Part shown: positions 49,354 to 59,399 of the stretch, one piece after another
How the letters are laid out: every line of letters begins with the position of its first letter
How positions within the stretch are numbered: position 1 is the stretch's first letter
From: Macrotrachela quadricornifera
Taxonomy: Eukaryota; Rotifera; Eurotatoria; Philodinida; Philodinidae
Assembly (NCBI GenBank): GCA_022393335.1
Contig: JAJEKB010018398.1
Coordinates: forward strand, 1-64,000
Direction: 5' to 3'
DNA: 64,000 nt
Made by a program: the position numbers and the translations under genes
The notes under the pieces: generated by a model
Database searches by the model: none
What the model was told of the DNA's origin: nothing
Seen by the model: only the letters and a program-made list of their open reading frames with translations

Positions 49354-49670
49354 ATTCGACTTTTTCCAGCGAATATTCGCACATTAACGTGTGTCAAAGC
49401 AGCTTGTTAGTGTGCCTTGTACAATTCGATGAGCTCTATCTAATGGTATACTCAAATCTTCGATAGCTCAAACTATGATTTTCAGATTTTTTCTAGCACC
49501 ATTGATCTATCAAAAATCATAGTTTGAGCTATCGAAGATTTGAGTATACCATTGGATAGAACTCGTCGAGTTGTACAAAGTACACTGATAAACTGCTTCG
49601 ACACACGTTAATGTGTGCATGTTCGCTGGAAAAACTCGAATCTGCCGCTAACTCCACCAATGTATTGATA
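49331..49670. repeat. 340-bp palindrome next to the mariner remnant
   Basis: Arms of about 155 bp pair around a spacer of about 30 bp centred near 49490. The innermost arm AAAATCATAGTTTGAGCTAT, continuing through CGAAGATTTGAGTATACCAT, is perfect. The outer blocks (CACACGTTAATGTG, TTCGCTGGAAAAA(G/C)TCGAAT, GCCGCTAACT) carry a few mismatches. The left arm overlaps the 5' end of the mariner remnant. The block CTC(G/A)(T/A)CGAGTTGTAC also occurs near 28670 and 53793. Confidence 0.85.
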
Positions 49671-49900
49671 TTATGGATAGAACAAGAAAAAAGGAGGAAA
49701 GAATATACGCTTTTCATAATGCTCTGGTTTTGGTAAATTACAAATGTTTTGCTGTTTTTTTTATGTATTTGTAGCGCTTGTTATAGTTAAGTTTTCTATT
49801 ATATTTATTAAAAAAGCAACAATAATGAGTTTGTGTAAGAACATTGCTGGACTACATTTAAGTATGACTGAACAGAATAAAACAAATAGTTTGTAAGTAT

Positions 49901-52900
49901 CTAGTGAGAACGACGTTTGATTTGAACTTGAATTTCGCTTGGTGATATTACACTACGCTCCTTGATTTTCAGTCGTTTTTCGATATCAGGTGCTGGTAAA
50001 ATTGAATAGAGACGAAGAAGTCGTATTAATGTAAGTTTAATGATAAGAAGCGCGAATCTTTGTCCCACACAGTTTTTAGGCCCGTTACCAAATGCAACAA
50101 AGGCTAACCGATGCCGTTTCTCTTTATGACGTTCTGGAAAGAATATATTTGGATCAACAGGACCCCAAAGTTCAGTTGAATAATGCAAGGAATACATATC
50201 CATCTGGACAATAGAATCTTGAAAGAAAAAGATAAATAAAGAAAATTTTCTAGTCTCCAAACAAACCTTTGTCGATTGGTATACCGCAAACTTCAGTTGA
50301 TTCAATACAATGCCGAGTACACGCCACATTACCGATGGGAAACATACGCAAAACTTCTTTAATAAACAAATCTAGATAGGGCAGTGAATTGTGAACAAAA
50401 TCATAAGTTAAAATATTGTCATCTGGCCATGTTTCGTCAATCTCTTGATGAAGTTTCTGTTGTTCGTCCATATTTGTTGCAAGTACATACGAACAGTAGG
50501 CTAGCGCAGAGCTTGCTAAAACATAAATGATTATCCTATGATTATTTACAGTTTGTCCCCTGTGAATTGGCATCTTGTATTTTAGACAATTAACATTTCA
50601 GATGCCTTAATCGAAGATTTTGATCCATCAAAACTGACCAGTTCAAAAAATAAGTTTCGATAAATTTATTCAAATATAGCTAAAAACTCATAGATTTCTG
50701 AATCTATGAGTAATTTTCTCTTAAACATGAAGGAATTTCGAGCAGAAATTTTTGCCATATGTAGAGCGCGTGGTTGTTAGAATATCCTAACAGTTTCAGC
50801 GCAAACGAATGTGTCTGTCTTAGTATAATCAATCTTCAAGGTAACGAGATTTTCTGATCATGCTGTGAAATACGAATATTTCTTGTAACCGGTTTATCTT
50901 CCGAAGAAAACATTCGTTTTTGCTGAAAATTTTAGGATATTTTAAAGGCCACAAGGCCTACATATGGCAAAACCTTTAGCTCGAAAATCCCAAATCTACT
51001 TTTTCTGCCCTTGACTCGAATTAGATCAGAGTTGACAGTAATAGAAAAAAAAACGAAAATTGGCTGCTACGTCAAGAGTATGTATGTCTTCGTATTTTTA
51101 AGGATAATATCATGAGAATGTATACTTAATCTACTTGTTCTAATCCTTCCTCGATTACAGGGTATCCTAAAAGTCATGTCCACTAAAAAGATGCATACAA
51201 CTTCATTACTAAACAAGCTCGACCCACTATCCATCTTCTGTTAGAAAAAATTATCATTTTTCTAATAGTAGAAAGATGTATATAGCGTTTTTCATGTGTT
51301 TGTTTCTATTTTTATCGTAATTACGAACTTTAAATGATTGGAATCTGTTAACAGATAAAAGTTAAAGCTTTGTTATCCTGTGAAATGAAAACCTCGAACA
51401 GTATCCTAATTGTTATCGTCATTATACATTACATTATTCCATTTTTTCTTTAAGAATAGATCCGAATGAATGTTAATAAAGTGTTTATAAGATATTTCAG
51501 TCCATTTAAATTTTATAATTAAGATAAAAATAGAAATAAACATATGAGAAAGGCTGTATACTGCTTTGTATCATTAGAAAAATAATACCTTTTTCTATCA
51601 TAACCAGAAATAATACATTTTCAAAAATATTTATGAACTTTGCATTAGACAAAAAAAAAACTTCATACGCTTGTCTTTTAAATAAAAACTGGATAATAGG
51701 TTAAGCTTGTTTAGTAATGGAATTGTGTGTATATCTTAAGTGGACATGAGTCTTGGGACATTCTGTATTATCTGACTATAATCTTTTAATAGTTCAACTT
51801 ATTGCTTGATTACTTCTAGTAGAGCTATCTATTATGTTATCTCAATTAATATCTATCGTTCTTAGTACTATTGAATTTAAATTTCATGAGATTTGATAAT
51901 TCTTCTCGATTAGAACAACAAATAATATCAAAGCTATGGCATAATGCATACTTGATTCGTATCCAGCAAGAAGAAAAATGACGCTATTAGCAATAATTTC
52001 ATTTATAGTTAATCTTGTCTGAGGATCTGTAGAATCCTGAGAACAAAAATAAAATCAATTTTTTTTAAGTATATTTCTTTTTCTTCTCCTTACTTCCGTT
52101 CTTGCATCGATTAAAAGCTGAAGAAGATCATATTGATTTTCACTGGTATTGTTCTCAACAAGACGATCTTGAACAATCGTCTGTATATTTTGAATAAGCC
52201 ACTCGACAGGTATCGGTTTAACCAGTTTCAGATTAGCAGTCCATCGATAGAGTCTCATGCAAAAGCTGAGCAAGTGATCGGCTAGACTAGGTATGAGTAC
52301 ACCTGCCTTAGCAAATATATTTAAACGAAGATCAATATCAAAGAAACCAGATGTAGCAACTATATAATGATTAGCTTGATTAGTTTGAACATCAGTTTTC
52401 ACTCCAAATTCACATTGTACTAAGTATAATAGGAAAAAAGTTGTTAGGAGAAATTAAACTTTTATACTTACATAAAATATCCAGTGATAATCTCTTATAT
52501 TTATCAAAAATATTAAAATAATTACTTTCTTCTTTTTGAATCAGCTCTAAAAATTGATCAATACACTTATTTATAGTAATACTCATTCCTTTTAGATTAA
52601 TAGCAGAAAAAGTTGGATTAATAATATGACGTTGATGTTTCCATGATATACCATTTGCTGAGACGAGATTAGTTAAATTTTCATCAACTTGCCGTTCAAA
52701 TGGTGTCTTCTTTCGTTCGACAAAATGCAAAAAAAACTGTTTGACAAAAACTTGATGAAGAAATTCAACATCTGACGAAACATAAACAGGTGTTTGTCCT
52801 TCGAAATAAACATAAGTTTTACCATACTTCTTTGTCCATAATTGTAGAAGACGAGAAAAATATGGTGTTGACCAAAGCTCATGAGTATTTCCGAAAAAAA

Positions 52901-53027
52901 ATGAAAAAGGAGGTCCAGATAAATGAATCGATTTTTTCAATCGTTGATGGCATAAAAATAAATTATGCAAATAAAGAATACCGAATAAAAAAAGGAGAAT
53001 ACAACATAAAAGGACGAGTATAATCAT
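49901..53027 (-). CDS. Cytochrome P450, clan 3 type (CYP3-like), five exons
   Basis: Exons on the minus strand: 53027-52472, 52419-52094, 52036-51952, 50515-50267 and 50217-49901; introns of 52, 57, 1436 and 49 bp with GT/AG ends. The phases fit, giving 510 residues without a stop. Residues 1-22 are the membrane anchor (MIILVLLCCILLFLFGILYL), placing it in the ER. WKHQRHIINPTFS is the C-helix, LLAGYEST the I-helix oxygen-activation site, IKEVLRMFP the ExxR K-helix, FFPERHKEKR the PERF-like region, and FGNGPKNCVGQRFAL the heme loop with the Cys ligand (FxxGxxxCxG; Lys replaces the usual Arg). The conserved Cys, Glu, Arg and Thr are all present, so the enzyme is probably active. It would oxidise xenobiotics or steroids like other clan-3 members; the substrate is unknown. 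The open frame continues upstream to 53096 but has no ATG there. Confidence 0.93.
50731..50991. repeat. Small foldback in P450 intron 3
   Basis: The left block TTTTGCCATATGTAG...AATATCCTAA...TTTCAGC...AACGAATGT pairs with the right block read in reverse (TTTTGCCATATGTAGGCC...AATATCCTAA...TTTTCAGC...AACGAATGT). The arms are about 85 bp with moderate divergence. It lies within the 1436-bp intron between exons 3 and 4. Confidence 0.7.
51158..51765. mobile_element. 608-bp Tc1/mariner-type non-autonomous element in P450 intron 3
   Basis: Starts CAGGGTATCCTAAAAGTCAT and, on the other strand, CAGAATGTCCCAAGACTCAT. TA dinucleotides on both sides (51156-51157, 51766-51767) fit TA target duplication. 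The inverted match extends about 65-70 bp through CATTACTAAACAAGCT. The interior has no transposase. Together with the foldback at 50731-50991 it accounts for most of the one long intron of this gene. Confidence 0.85.
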
Positions 53028-53099
53028 GATAAATGATGGATGTAAACAATACCACAAATGATTACATACAGCAACGTTAGCTAATATGCAATACACAAT

Positions 53100-54730
53100 A
53101 CATAATAACTATCTCTTTCTTTCAAATTGCATATCACACCTAATAATAATTTGCGTTCTCAAGGATGCCACATAGAAAAAATTTACCTTTCACAACATGT
53201 GTCTATATAGAAAAAAATGAAGAGAAACGCATGTTATTGAGGATAAGAAAGGTAGCTAAATCAAATATAAGTAAGAAGGATGAAGACATAACAACATTTT
53301 AATGAAAACAATCCTTAAATATTTAATGTAATTTTTTTATAAAATGAATAAATATACAGATAGCTGAATCCATGAGTCGAAAAAATAAATGAATAATATA
53401 ATAAAGCTGAAAACGAAAAAGAAAAGAATACTGATGAAGCTTTCTAATTATTGTCCTCTTAAATCGATCTTAGTCAGTATTGTTGAATGTTTATTATTAT
53501 TTCATATATTCGAAAAGATGTAAAAAAATCAATGCCGATGAATTTAAACGTTATTAATTGCTGACAATGAATTCAGATCAGACTAACCAAATCTCTTCTA
53601 CGTAATGTTGATCAAGCAAAGGTACATAGTAAGGAAAATTATATTGTAACTATTAAATTTTAATACAATGAGAGTGTAGAAAGTGCCACTATTTTTATTG
53701 AGGATAAAAGATATTACTGTATTCTATCTCAACTAAACAAATTCGACAGTTGTAAATCAAGTTGAAAAAATCTAATCGTACAATTAGATAACACTCATCG
53801 AGTTGTATTTAAAACAAGAATAGAAACTTTGGAACAGGTTTCTTGACAAATCCATGGTGATATTACTCAAATCAGATACTAACTTCATTTACATTATATT
53901 GATTAAATCAAATGAAATAATTCAGAAAAGATCTATCTCATATCTAATGTAACAACCATTTTATATGGAATAGAAGGTTATATAACACAAAATGAGAGAA
54001 AGAGAAATCAGAATGAAATTATTAGTAGAATAGTTTTCTTTAAATTCACATTAAATTAAATAATAGAAATAAATCTAAAATTAACTAATAATAAAACTTC
54101 ATTTAAATTTATAAATTTTTATTTTTGATCATTCTATTAAAGTAATTGGTAGTCTATACAAAAATTTACGCTTCTTTAATACAAATTATGCATGATCATG
54201 ATTCTTTTCTGACAAATATGCTCTTCAACACTATTCATGATTCACTATAATGATTGACATGACTTTTTGTCAAAAGAAAATCTGAATTTTTAACAAACAT
54301 TGTTCTCATTTTCAGTATGTATATATTTTCATTCTATGAATATTCTATTTAAAAAAAATGAAAGTTTATTGTTTTTTTTTTTAAATCAAATCCTTTTTTC
54401 TTATTCAATGATCCATAAAAGATAAGTGAAAATTCTACTTCAACATTTAGAAATTAGTTATTTTATATATAAAAATAAATAAATCAAAAAGAATGATATG
54501 ATTATTATTTTCTTTCAATGACCTAAACTTTTTTGTATTAAAATGAAGTACGTTTCCTTATGTTTTAATAGCTTGATAAAATACTAAGAACAAAAAAAAC
54601 AATGTAGGCGTTATATACGTATATTTGTATGTGAATAATAACCAACTGATGTTTTTCTTTCTAATATAGTATTTTATCGATTATTAAAAAAATAATTTCA
54701 ATAGACATTTTGTTTTAAGATTAAAAAAAT
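53100..54730. other. Non-coding, likely promoters of the flanking divergent genes
   Basis: Lies between the P450 gene (minus) and the phospholipase gene (plus), which diverge. No gene is recognised; no TATA or other element is assigned. Confidence 0.45.
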
Positions 54731-54734
54731 AATA

Positions 54735-56199
54735 ATGAAATTATTATTTATTTCTTTGTCATTAATTTTGTTGGTTATTAATAATATAAATTCATTGAAT
54801 ATAGATGAATATACATTATCAATAGGAGAATTAATTAAAGATGAAGAATTTCTTAAAGATTATATGAAATGGTCATTGAAATTATTTTCTCAACCAGATT
54901 ATGTATATGAAAAAAAACAAAAATTTTTCCCATGTGAAATTCCTATAAAACAAGTACGAAATGATCCAATAACAGTTCATAGTCTTCGTCCAAGTGATGT
55001 TCAATGTGTTGCAGCATTAGGTGATAGTTTAACAGCTGGTTTAGGTGCACATGCTTTAACACCAATTGGATTGTTTACTGAAAATAGAGGTAAAAAAATT
55101 TTATTTTATTTAAAATAAAAGAAAGAATAATTGAATTAAAAAGGATTATCATGGTCTATTGGTGGTGATCAATCATATGAAACATTAGTAACATTACCAA
55201 ATATTCTTCGTGAATATAATCCTAATTTAAAAGGTTATTCAACAAAAAGTTCAGTCATTTTTCTTAAAGGTCAAAATTCTTCACATAATGCTCTTAATGT
55301 TGGTAAGTTTTGATTCTTATTTTTATAATAAATCTTTTTGTTTTTTTTCTAAAGCTAAATCTGGAGATCGATCTTATAATGTGATTGATCAAACACACAT
55401 TCTTTATGAAAGATTTATGTCAAATAAATATTGTGATATGAAAAATGATTGGAAAGTCATAACATTTTTTATTGGAGTAAGATTTAATTTTAAAAAGAAA
55501 AAAAAAAATTTTATATTTTATTTTAGGGAAATGATTTATGTATATTTTGTGAAGATTTACATAAACATAGTCCAGCTAATTTTACACAATATGTTAAAGA
55601 AACTTTAGATTTTCTTCATGAAAATTTTCCTCGAACATTTGTTAATCTTGTGCTTGTTCTTGATGTTCGTAATGTTGAAAAATTAAATGCAGGTGGAAAT
55701 GTTTGTAAATTACTTCATAATAGAACATGTCCATGTGCTGCTTTTCCAACTGAGAATGATAGAGAAAAATTAGGCAAATATATACCAGCATATCATGAAC
55801 ATCTTATTAAATTAGTTAATAGTGGACAATATGATACACGTGATGATTTCACAGTTGTTATTCAACCTTTTATGGCTCATACAAAACTTCCAATAAAAGA
55901 CGATGAAATTGATTATAGTTTTTTTGCACCTGATTGTTTTCATTTTAGCGGTTAGTTTAGTTTTTAAAGGAATCACTTTTTTTTGTTATAATATTATATT
56001 AATTATAGGTAAAGGACATTCGCGAGCAGCACTTTCACTATGGAATAATATGCTTGAACCAGTTGGGAAGAAAAAATGGGAGTGGTATGAACATGAAAAA
56101 CTTGAATGTCCAACAAATGAACGACCTTATTTTGCTACACGATTAAATTCTCCTCAACAATTTGAAAAAATGCCACAAACAGATTCAATGATTATATAA
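54735..56199 (+). CDS. Phospholipase B1-like secreted GDSL lipase, five exons
   Basis: Exons 54735-55089, 55144-55302, 55355-55476, 55527-55950 and 56009-56199; introns of 54, 52, 50 and 58 bp. The phases fit, giving 416 residues. Residues 1-20 are a signal peptide. [12 protein letters not shown] (about 94-105) is the GDSL block I with the nucleophilic Ser. SWSIGGD (about 121-127) follows. IGGNDLC spans the exon 3-4 joint and is block III, with the Asn and Gly of the oxyanion hole. DCFHFSGKGH spans the exon 4-5 joint and carries the catalytic Asp-x-x-His. The spacing and CxxHFS..GH end match animal PLB1-type proteins. It hydrolyses acyl esters of phospholipids outside the cell, perhaps in the gut. 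Unlike vertebrate PLB1 it has one catalytic unit and no C-terminal membrane anchor, so it should be soluble. The acceptor of intron 1 (ATTAAAAAG) is weak but required by the frame. Confidence 0.94.
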
Positions 56200-56209
56200 A
56201 TTTATTTAT

Positions 56210-56920
56210 TAGTTAAATATTATGTCTATTTGTTATATTTTGTTTTTGTTTACAAAATATTTCATCCAAAGTTATTCTATCAACAAAAAAAAGGCAAAGA
56301 ACTAATAAAACATTATTATTAAATATATATGTTACACATGAAATATTGTTTGATTATTACAGAATTATTTATTATATCTGACATATCTGAAAATATTGTT
56401 TAGTGAAACTTCTAAGATGTTCTATAGAAATGAGATGCGTTTGATTTTACTTTAAAAAATAATACAATTTATGATTATATAAATTATTTAAAGGACTAAG
56501 AATATCACTTCTGTTTTATTCTTTAATGTTCTCAAAAATCGCTAGTAAATTATTGATTAATCGTGCACTTAAGGGCTCTCCTCTCAGAGAAATCGATTTT
56601 TTTGACAACATCTCGATATGAAGTTTTATACATATTCTGCTAGTCCTTGTAATGGACTATATACTAGCATAATTCTTTTTTTGCTCAAACATACAGATCA
56701 ATTGTTCGATAAGTGTATTTCTGGGTTCTCATAGGGGATAAATATGAATCAAAAATTTTGTTTTCCGATTTTCTCAAAACCAGTTTTGTTTTCGGGTATA
56801 TAGTTTACGTGGACAAGCTTTTCATCATAACGACTTGATACGAAATTGATATTTTTTTTTCTGTTATATAGAAGACTATTAGAATCAGATTTTTCGATTT
56901 CTCTTTTACGGAATAAAAAA
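56210..56920. other. Non-coding stretch downstream of the lipase
   Basis: Contains AATAAAACATT at about 56306, a possible polyadenylation signal for the lipase. No gene seen. Confidence 0.45.
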
Positions 56921-57553
56921 CTTACGAGAGAACCTTTCCAACTGTCAAATCGCTTTTTAGATAAAATCTAGTAGGTTCTAGGTTATTGACTATGCTGATT
57001 CCGAATATGGACATGAAAAATCTCCTTAGGCCTTCTTTTCAAAGTTAAAGTGCATTTTGTTGGAAATTTAGCCTATGGAATGGTATTTAGCAACAAATCC
57101 AATGAAAATATTTTGATTTAAGATTTTGCTCACAGAAAGGGTCTATTCATAAGTAGAATGTCCTGCAAATTTCCGCTCTGAAGAATGCATCTTTCTCGAG
57201 ATATTAAACTCTCAGAAAATATCCTATATAACCCAAAAGACGTTACAATTGTCTATTTTTCTGAGAGTTTAATATCTCGAGAAAGATACATTCTTTAGAG
57301 CTGAAATTTGCAGAACATTCTACTTATAAATAGACCTTTCTGTGGGCAAAATCTTAACTCAAAATATCTTCGTTGGATTTGTTGCTAAATATCATTCCAT
57401 AGGCTAAATTTCCAACAAAATGCCTTTAATTTCGAAAAGAAGGCCTAAGGGAATTTTCCATGTTCATATTCGGAATCAACATAGTCAATAACCTGGAACC
57501 CACCAGATTTTATCTAAAAAGCGGTTTGACAGTTGGAAAGGTTCCCTCGTAAG
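56921..57553. repeat. Palindromic foldback element, 633 bp
   Basis: Ends CTTACGAG(A/G)GAACC / GGTTCCCTCGTAAG. Arms of about 295 bp pair around a spacer of about 35 bp near 57237. The inner arm TTTCTCGAGATATTAAACTC is shared perfectly; further out are GGCCTTCTTTTC and GATTCCGAATATG blocks. Mismatches are about one in fifteen by eye. It has no coding content. Confidence 0.9.
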
Positions 57554-57559
57554 AAGAAA

Positions 57560-58160
57560 AAAGAAAAAGTGTTTATATTAAATAAAGACTTAGTATTTGA
57601 TTATCGTTTAAAATAATCTATAAAACACAAATTTAAAGTTATTTATTTAATGAATACAATTAATACTTACTTTTGAATTCATTCCTAAATTCAATAGACA
57701 AGAGTTGTATGGTCAATATATGCAACTCAACTTACGACCATATACAATCGTATACTAGTCTTATACAGTAATCGTTTACTCTCAACGTATCTGTTGATCA
57801 TATTTCACTGTGTGGTATCTTATACGTCTACCATTTTTAGAAGTATATTCGTCAGATACAACCATATAGGATGTATGTATTTTTTTCCTGGGTATGAAAA
57901 AAGAGAATTCAAATTTCAAAAATCTTGAAATATTTCTGATATTAATTCGTAACTTACAATTAATTTCTGCGAAATCGTTTTCTTGTACTATAAGTACAAT
58001 ATAATTGGATTTAATCATTATTTTTAGTTTCGATGAATATTTTTGTCGTAGCTTAATTGGTGCAATTTTAGTGGTTCTGAAATATTTTTGTTTTAGAATA
58101 AATTTCAAAAGAAAATATACATGAAATAATACGATAAAAAAAAGGAGTTAATTAAAATAA
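57560..58160. other. Non-coding stretch
   Basis: Contains an open frame (57782-58108, minus) without recognisable content. AT-rich 3' flank of the CRAL-TRIO gene. Confidence 0.4.
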
Positions 58161-58163
58161 AAT

Positions 58164-59335
58164 TTAAAAATGAACAACCGTTTGTTCGTTTGCTTGTTGA
58201 ATACGTTGATAAACAACTTCAAAAATCGGTTCATGAATATATCCAATTCTATGATAATGAGTTTTAGTACTTATATATGGTATAAGTTGTTCATATGCAT
58301 CTTTTAATTGATTCATAGCCTTTTCTCTTTCTTCTAATAAATGTTTATTATCATTTTCATTAGCCCATTTTAAAGTAATACGAAGATAATTTTTTGAAGC
58401 TTGTTGATAATTTTCATTTGCTTTTGTTTTTCCATGATAATCATCACGAATTTTTGATAACATTATTTGATCTTGTTCTGTTGGTGGAATATAAGTAAAA
58501 TCTGGATGATTTCCATTAAATCGTTTAGGTAAATTTGATATATCAATATATTTAGTTAAATCATCAAGATCTTTAATAAAATGTATTTTACTTTCAACAC
58601 CAGGATCTATCCATCGTTTAATTATATACCAACAGCCATTAAATATCCATGGAGCATTAATAATAAGTGCAAGACCAAGTGATTCTGGATAATAATTCTC
58701 AAGAAGATTAATAAGAAATTTTACATGTTGATAATCCATATTTTGCATAGAAAAATCAGTCATATCAAAAATAGCTGTTACAGATTCAATTGGATTACGT
58801 AAGAATTTTCTTCCTACTTCCATACAAAAAACAGTTAGTTTTTCTGTTGCTTCAGGTGGAAATTCACCTCTTATATGATCTTTTACAGATATATAATTTA
58901 CTGGACGACCAACTTTATCATGACCAATAAAATATGTTTTACCTGTTAATATTTCTTCATAACAAAGTTCAGATTCACCTTTTGCAACAAGTTGACTAAC
59001 ACCCCATTCAAGTCTCCATTTTAATGTATCCATAAATTGTCTTAATGCATCATCAACATTCCATTTTCTTGCACGAAGCCATCGTAGTAAAACAACATCT
59101 GGATTATCATAACCAAATGCATAAAATAATTCTTTTCCATAAATTGAATCAACAAGACTTTCAGAAGATAAATTAAATTCATTATTTATTGTATTGATAA
59201 CACTTATCCATAATACTTTAAGACTTTCTTTTTCATTCTTATTAAGATTATCTAATAGAAAAAATTGTCTAGAAAATATTTATTATTCAATAATTAAAAT
59301 CACTTACTAATATGTCCTGAATCATTAGCAGTCAT
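58164..59335 (-). CDS. CRAL-TRIO (SEC14-type) lipid-transfer protein, two exons
   Basis: Exon 1 is 59335-59308 (28 nt) and exon 2 is 59251-58164, across a 56-bp intron; 371 residues. Acceptor choice matters: the nearer CTAG would lead into a stop, while TATTAG at 59252-59257 keeps the frame. Residues about 35-80 are the CRAL-TRIO N-terminal helices with FGYDNPDVVLLRWLRARKWN. The CRAL-TRIO lipid pocket spans about 110-265: GHDKVGRPVNYISVKDH, FDMTDFSMQNMDYQHVKFLI, LLENYYPESLGLALIINAPW, then WIDPGVESKIHFI and LPKRFNG. A charged helical tail follows (KWANENDNKHLLEEREKAM). Such proteins move phosphatidylinositol or other lipids between membranes in the cytosol. The close match to the fungal style (NMDY, NAPWIF, K-WIDP) makes a fungal origin possible, though Sec14 is universal in eukaryotes. 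It is intact. Confidence 0.93.
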
Positions 59336-59399
59336 TTAAAGATTTTTTTTTATAAAATATTATTTTAATATCTACATGACATTTTATCTAAAAGAAAAT

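Noticed and set aside
53028..53096. Upstream extension of the P450 frame by 23 codons
   Set aside because: It contains no ATG; the ATG at 53027 starts directly at the hydrophobic membrane anchor and gives the usual P450 length.
57782..58108. 108-codon minus-strand open frame
   Set aside because: No recognisable motif; it lies in the 3' flank of the CRAL-TRIO gene.
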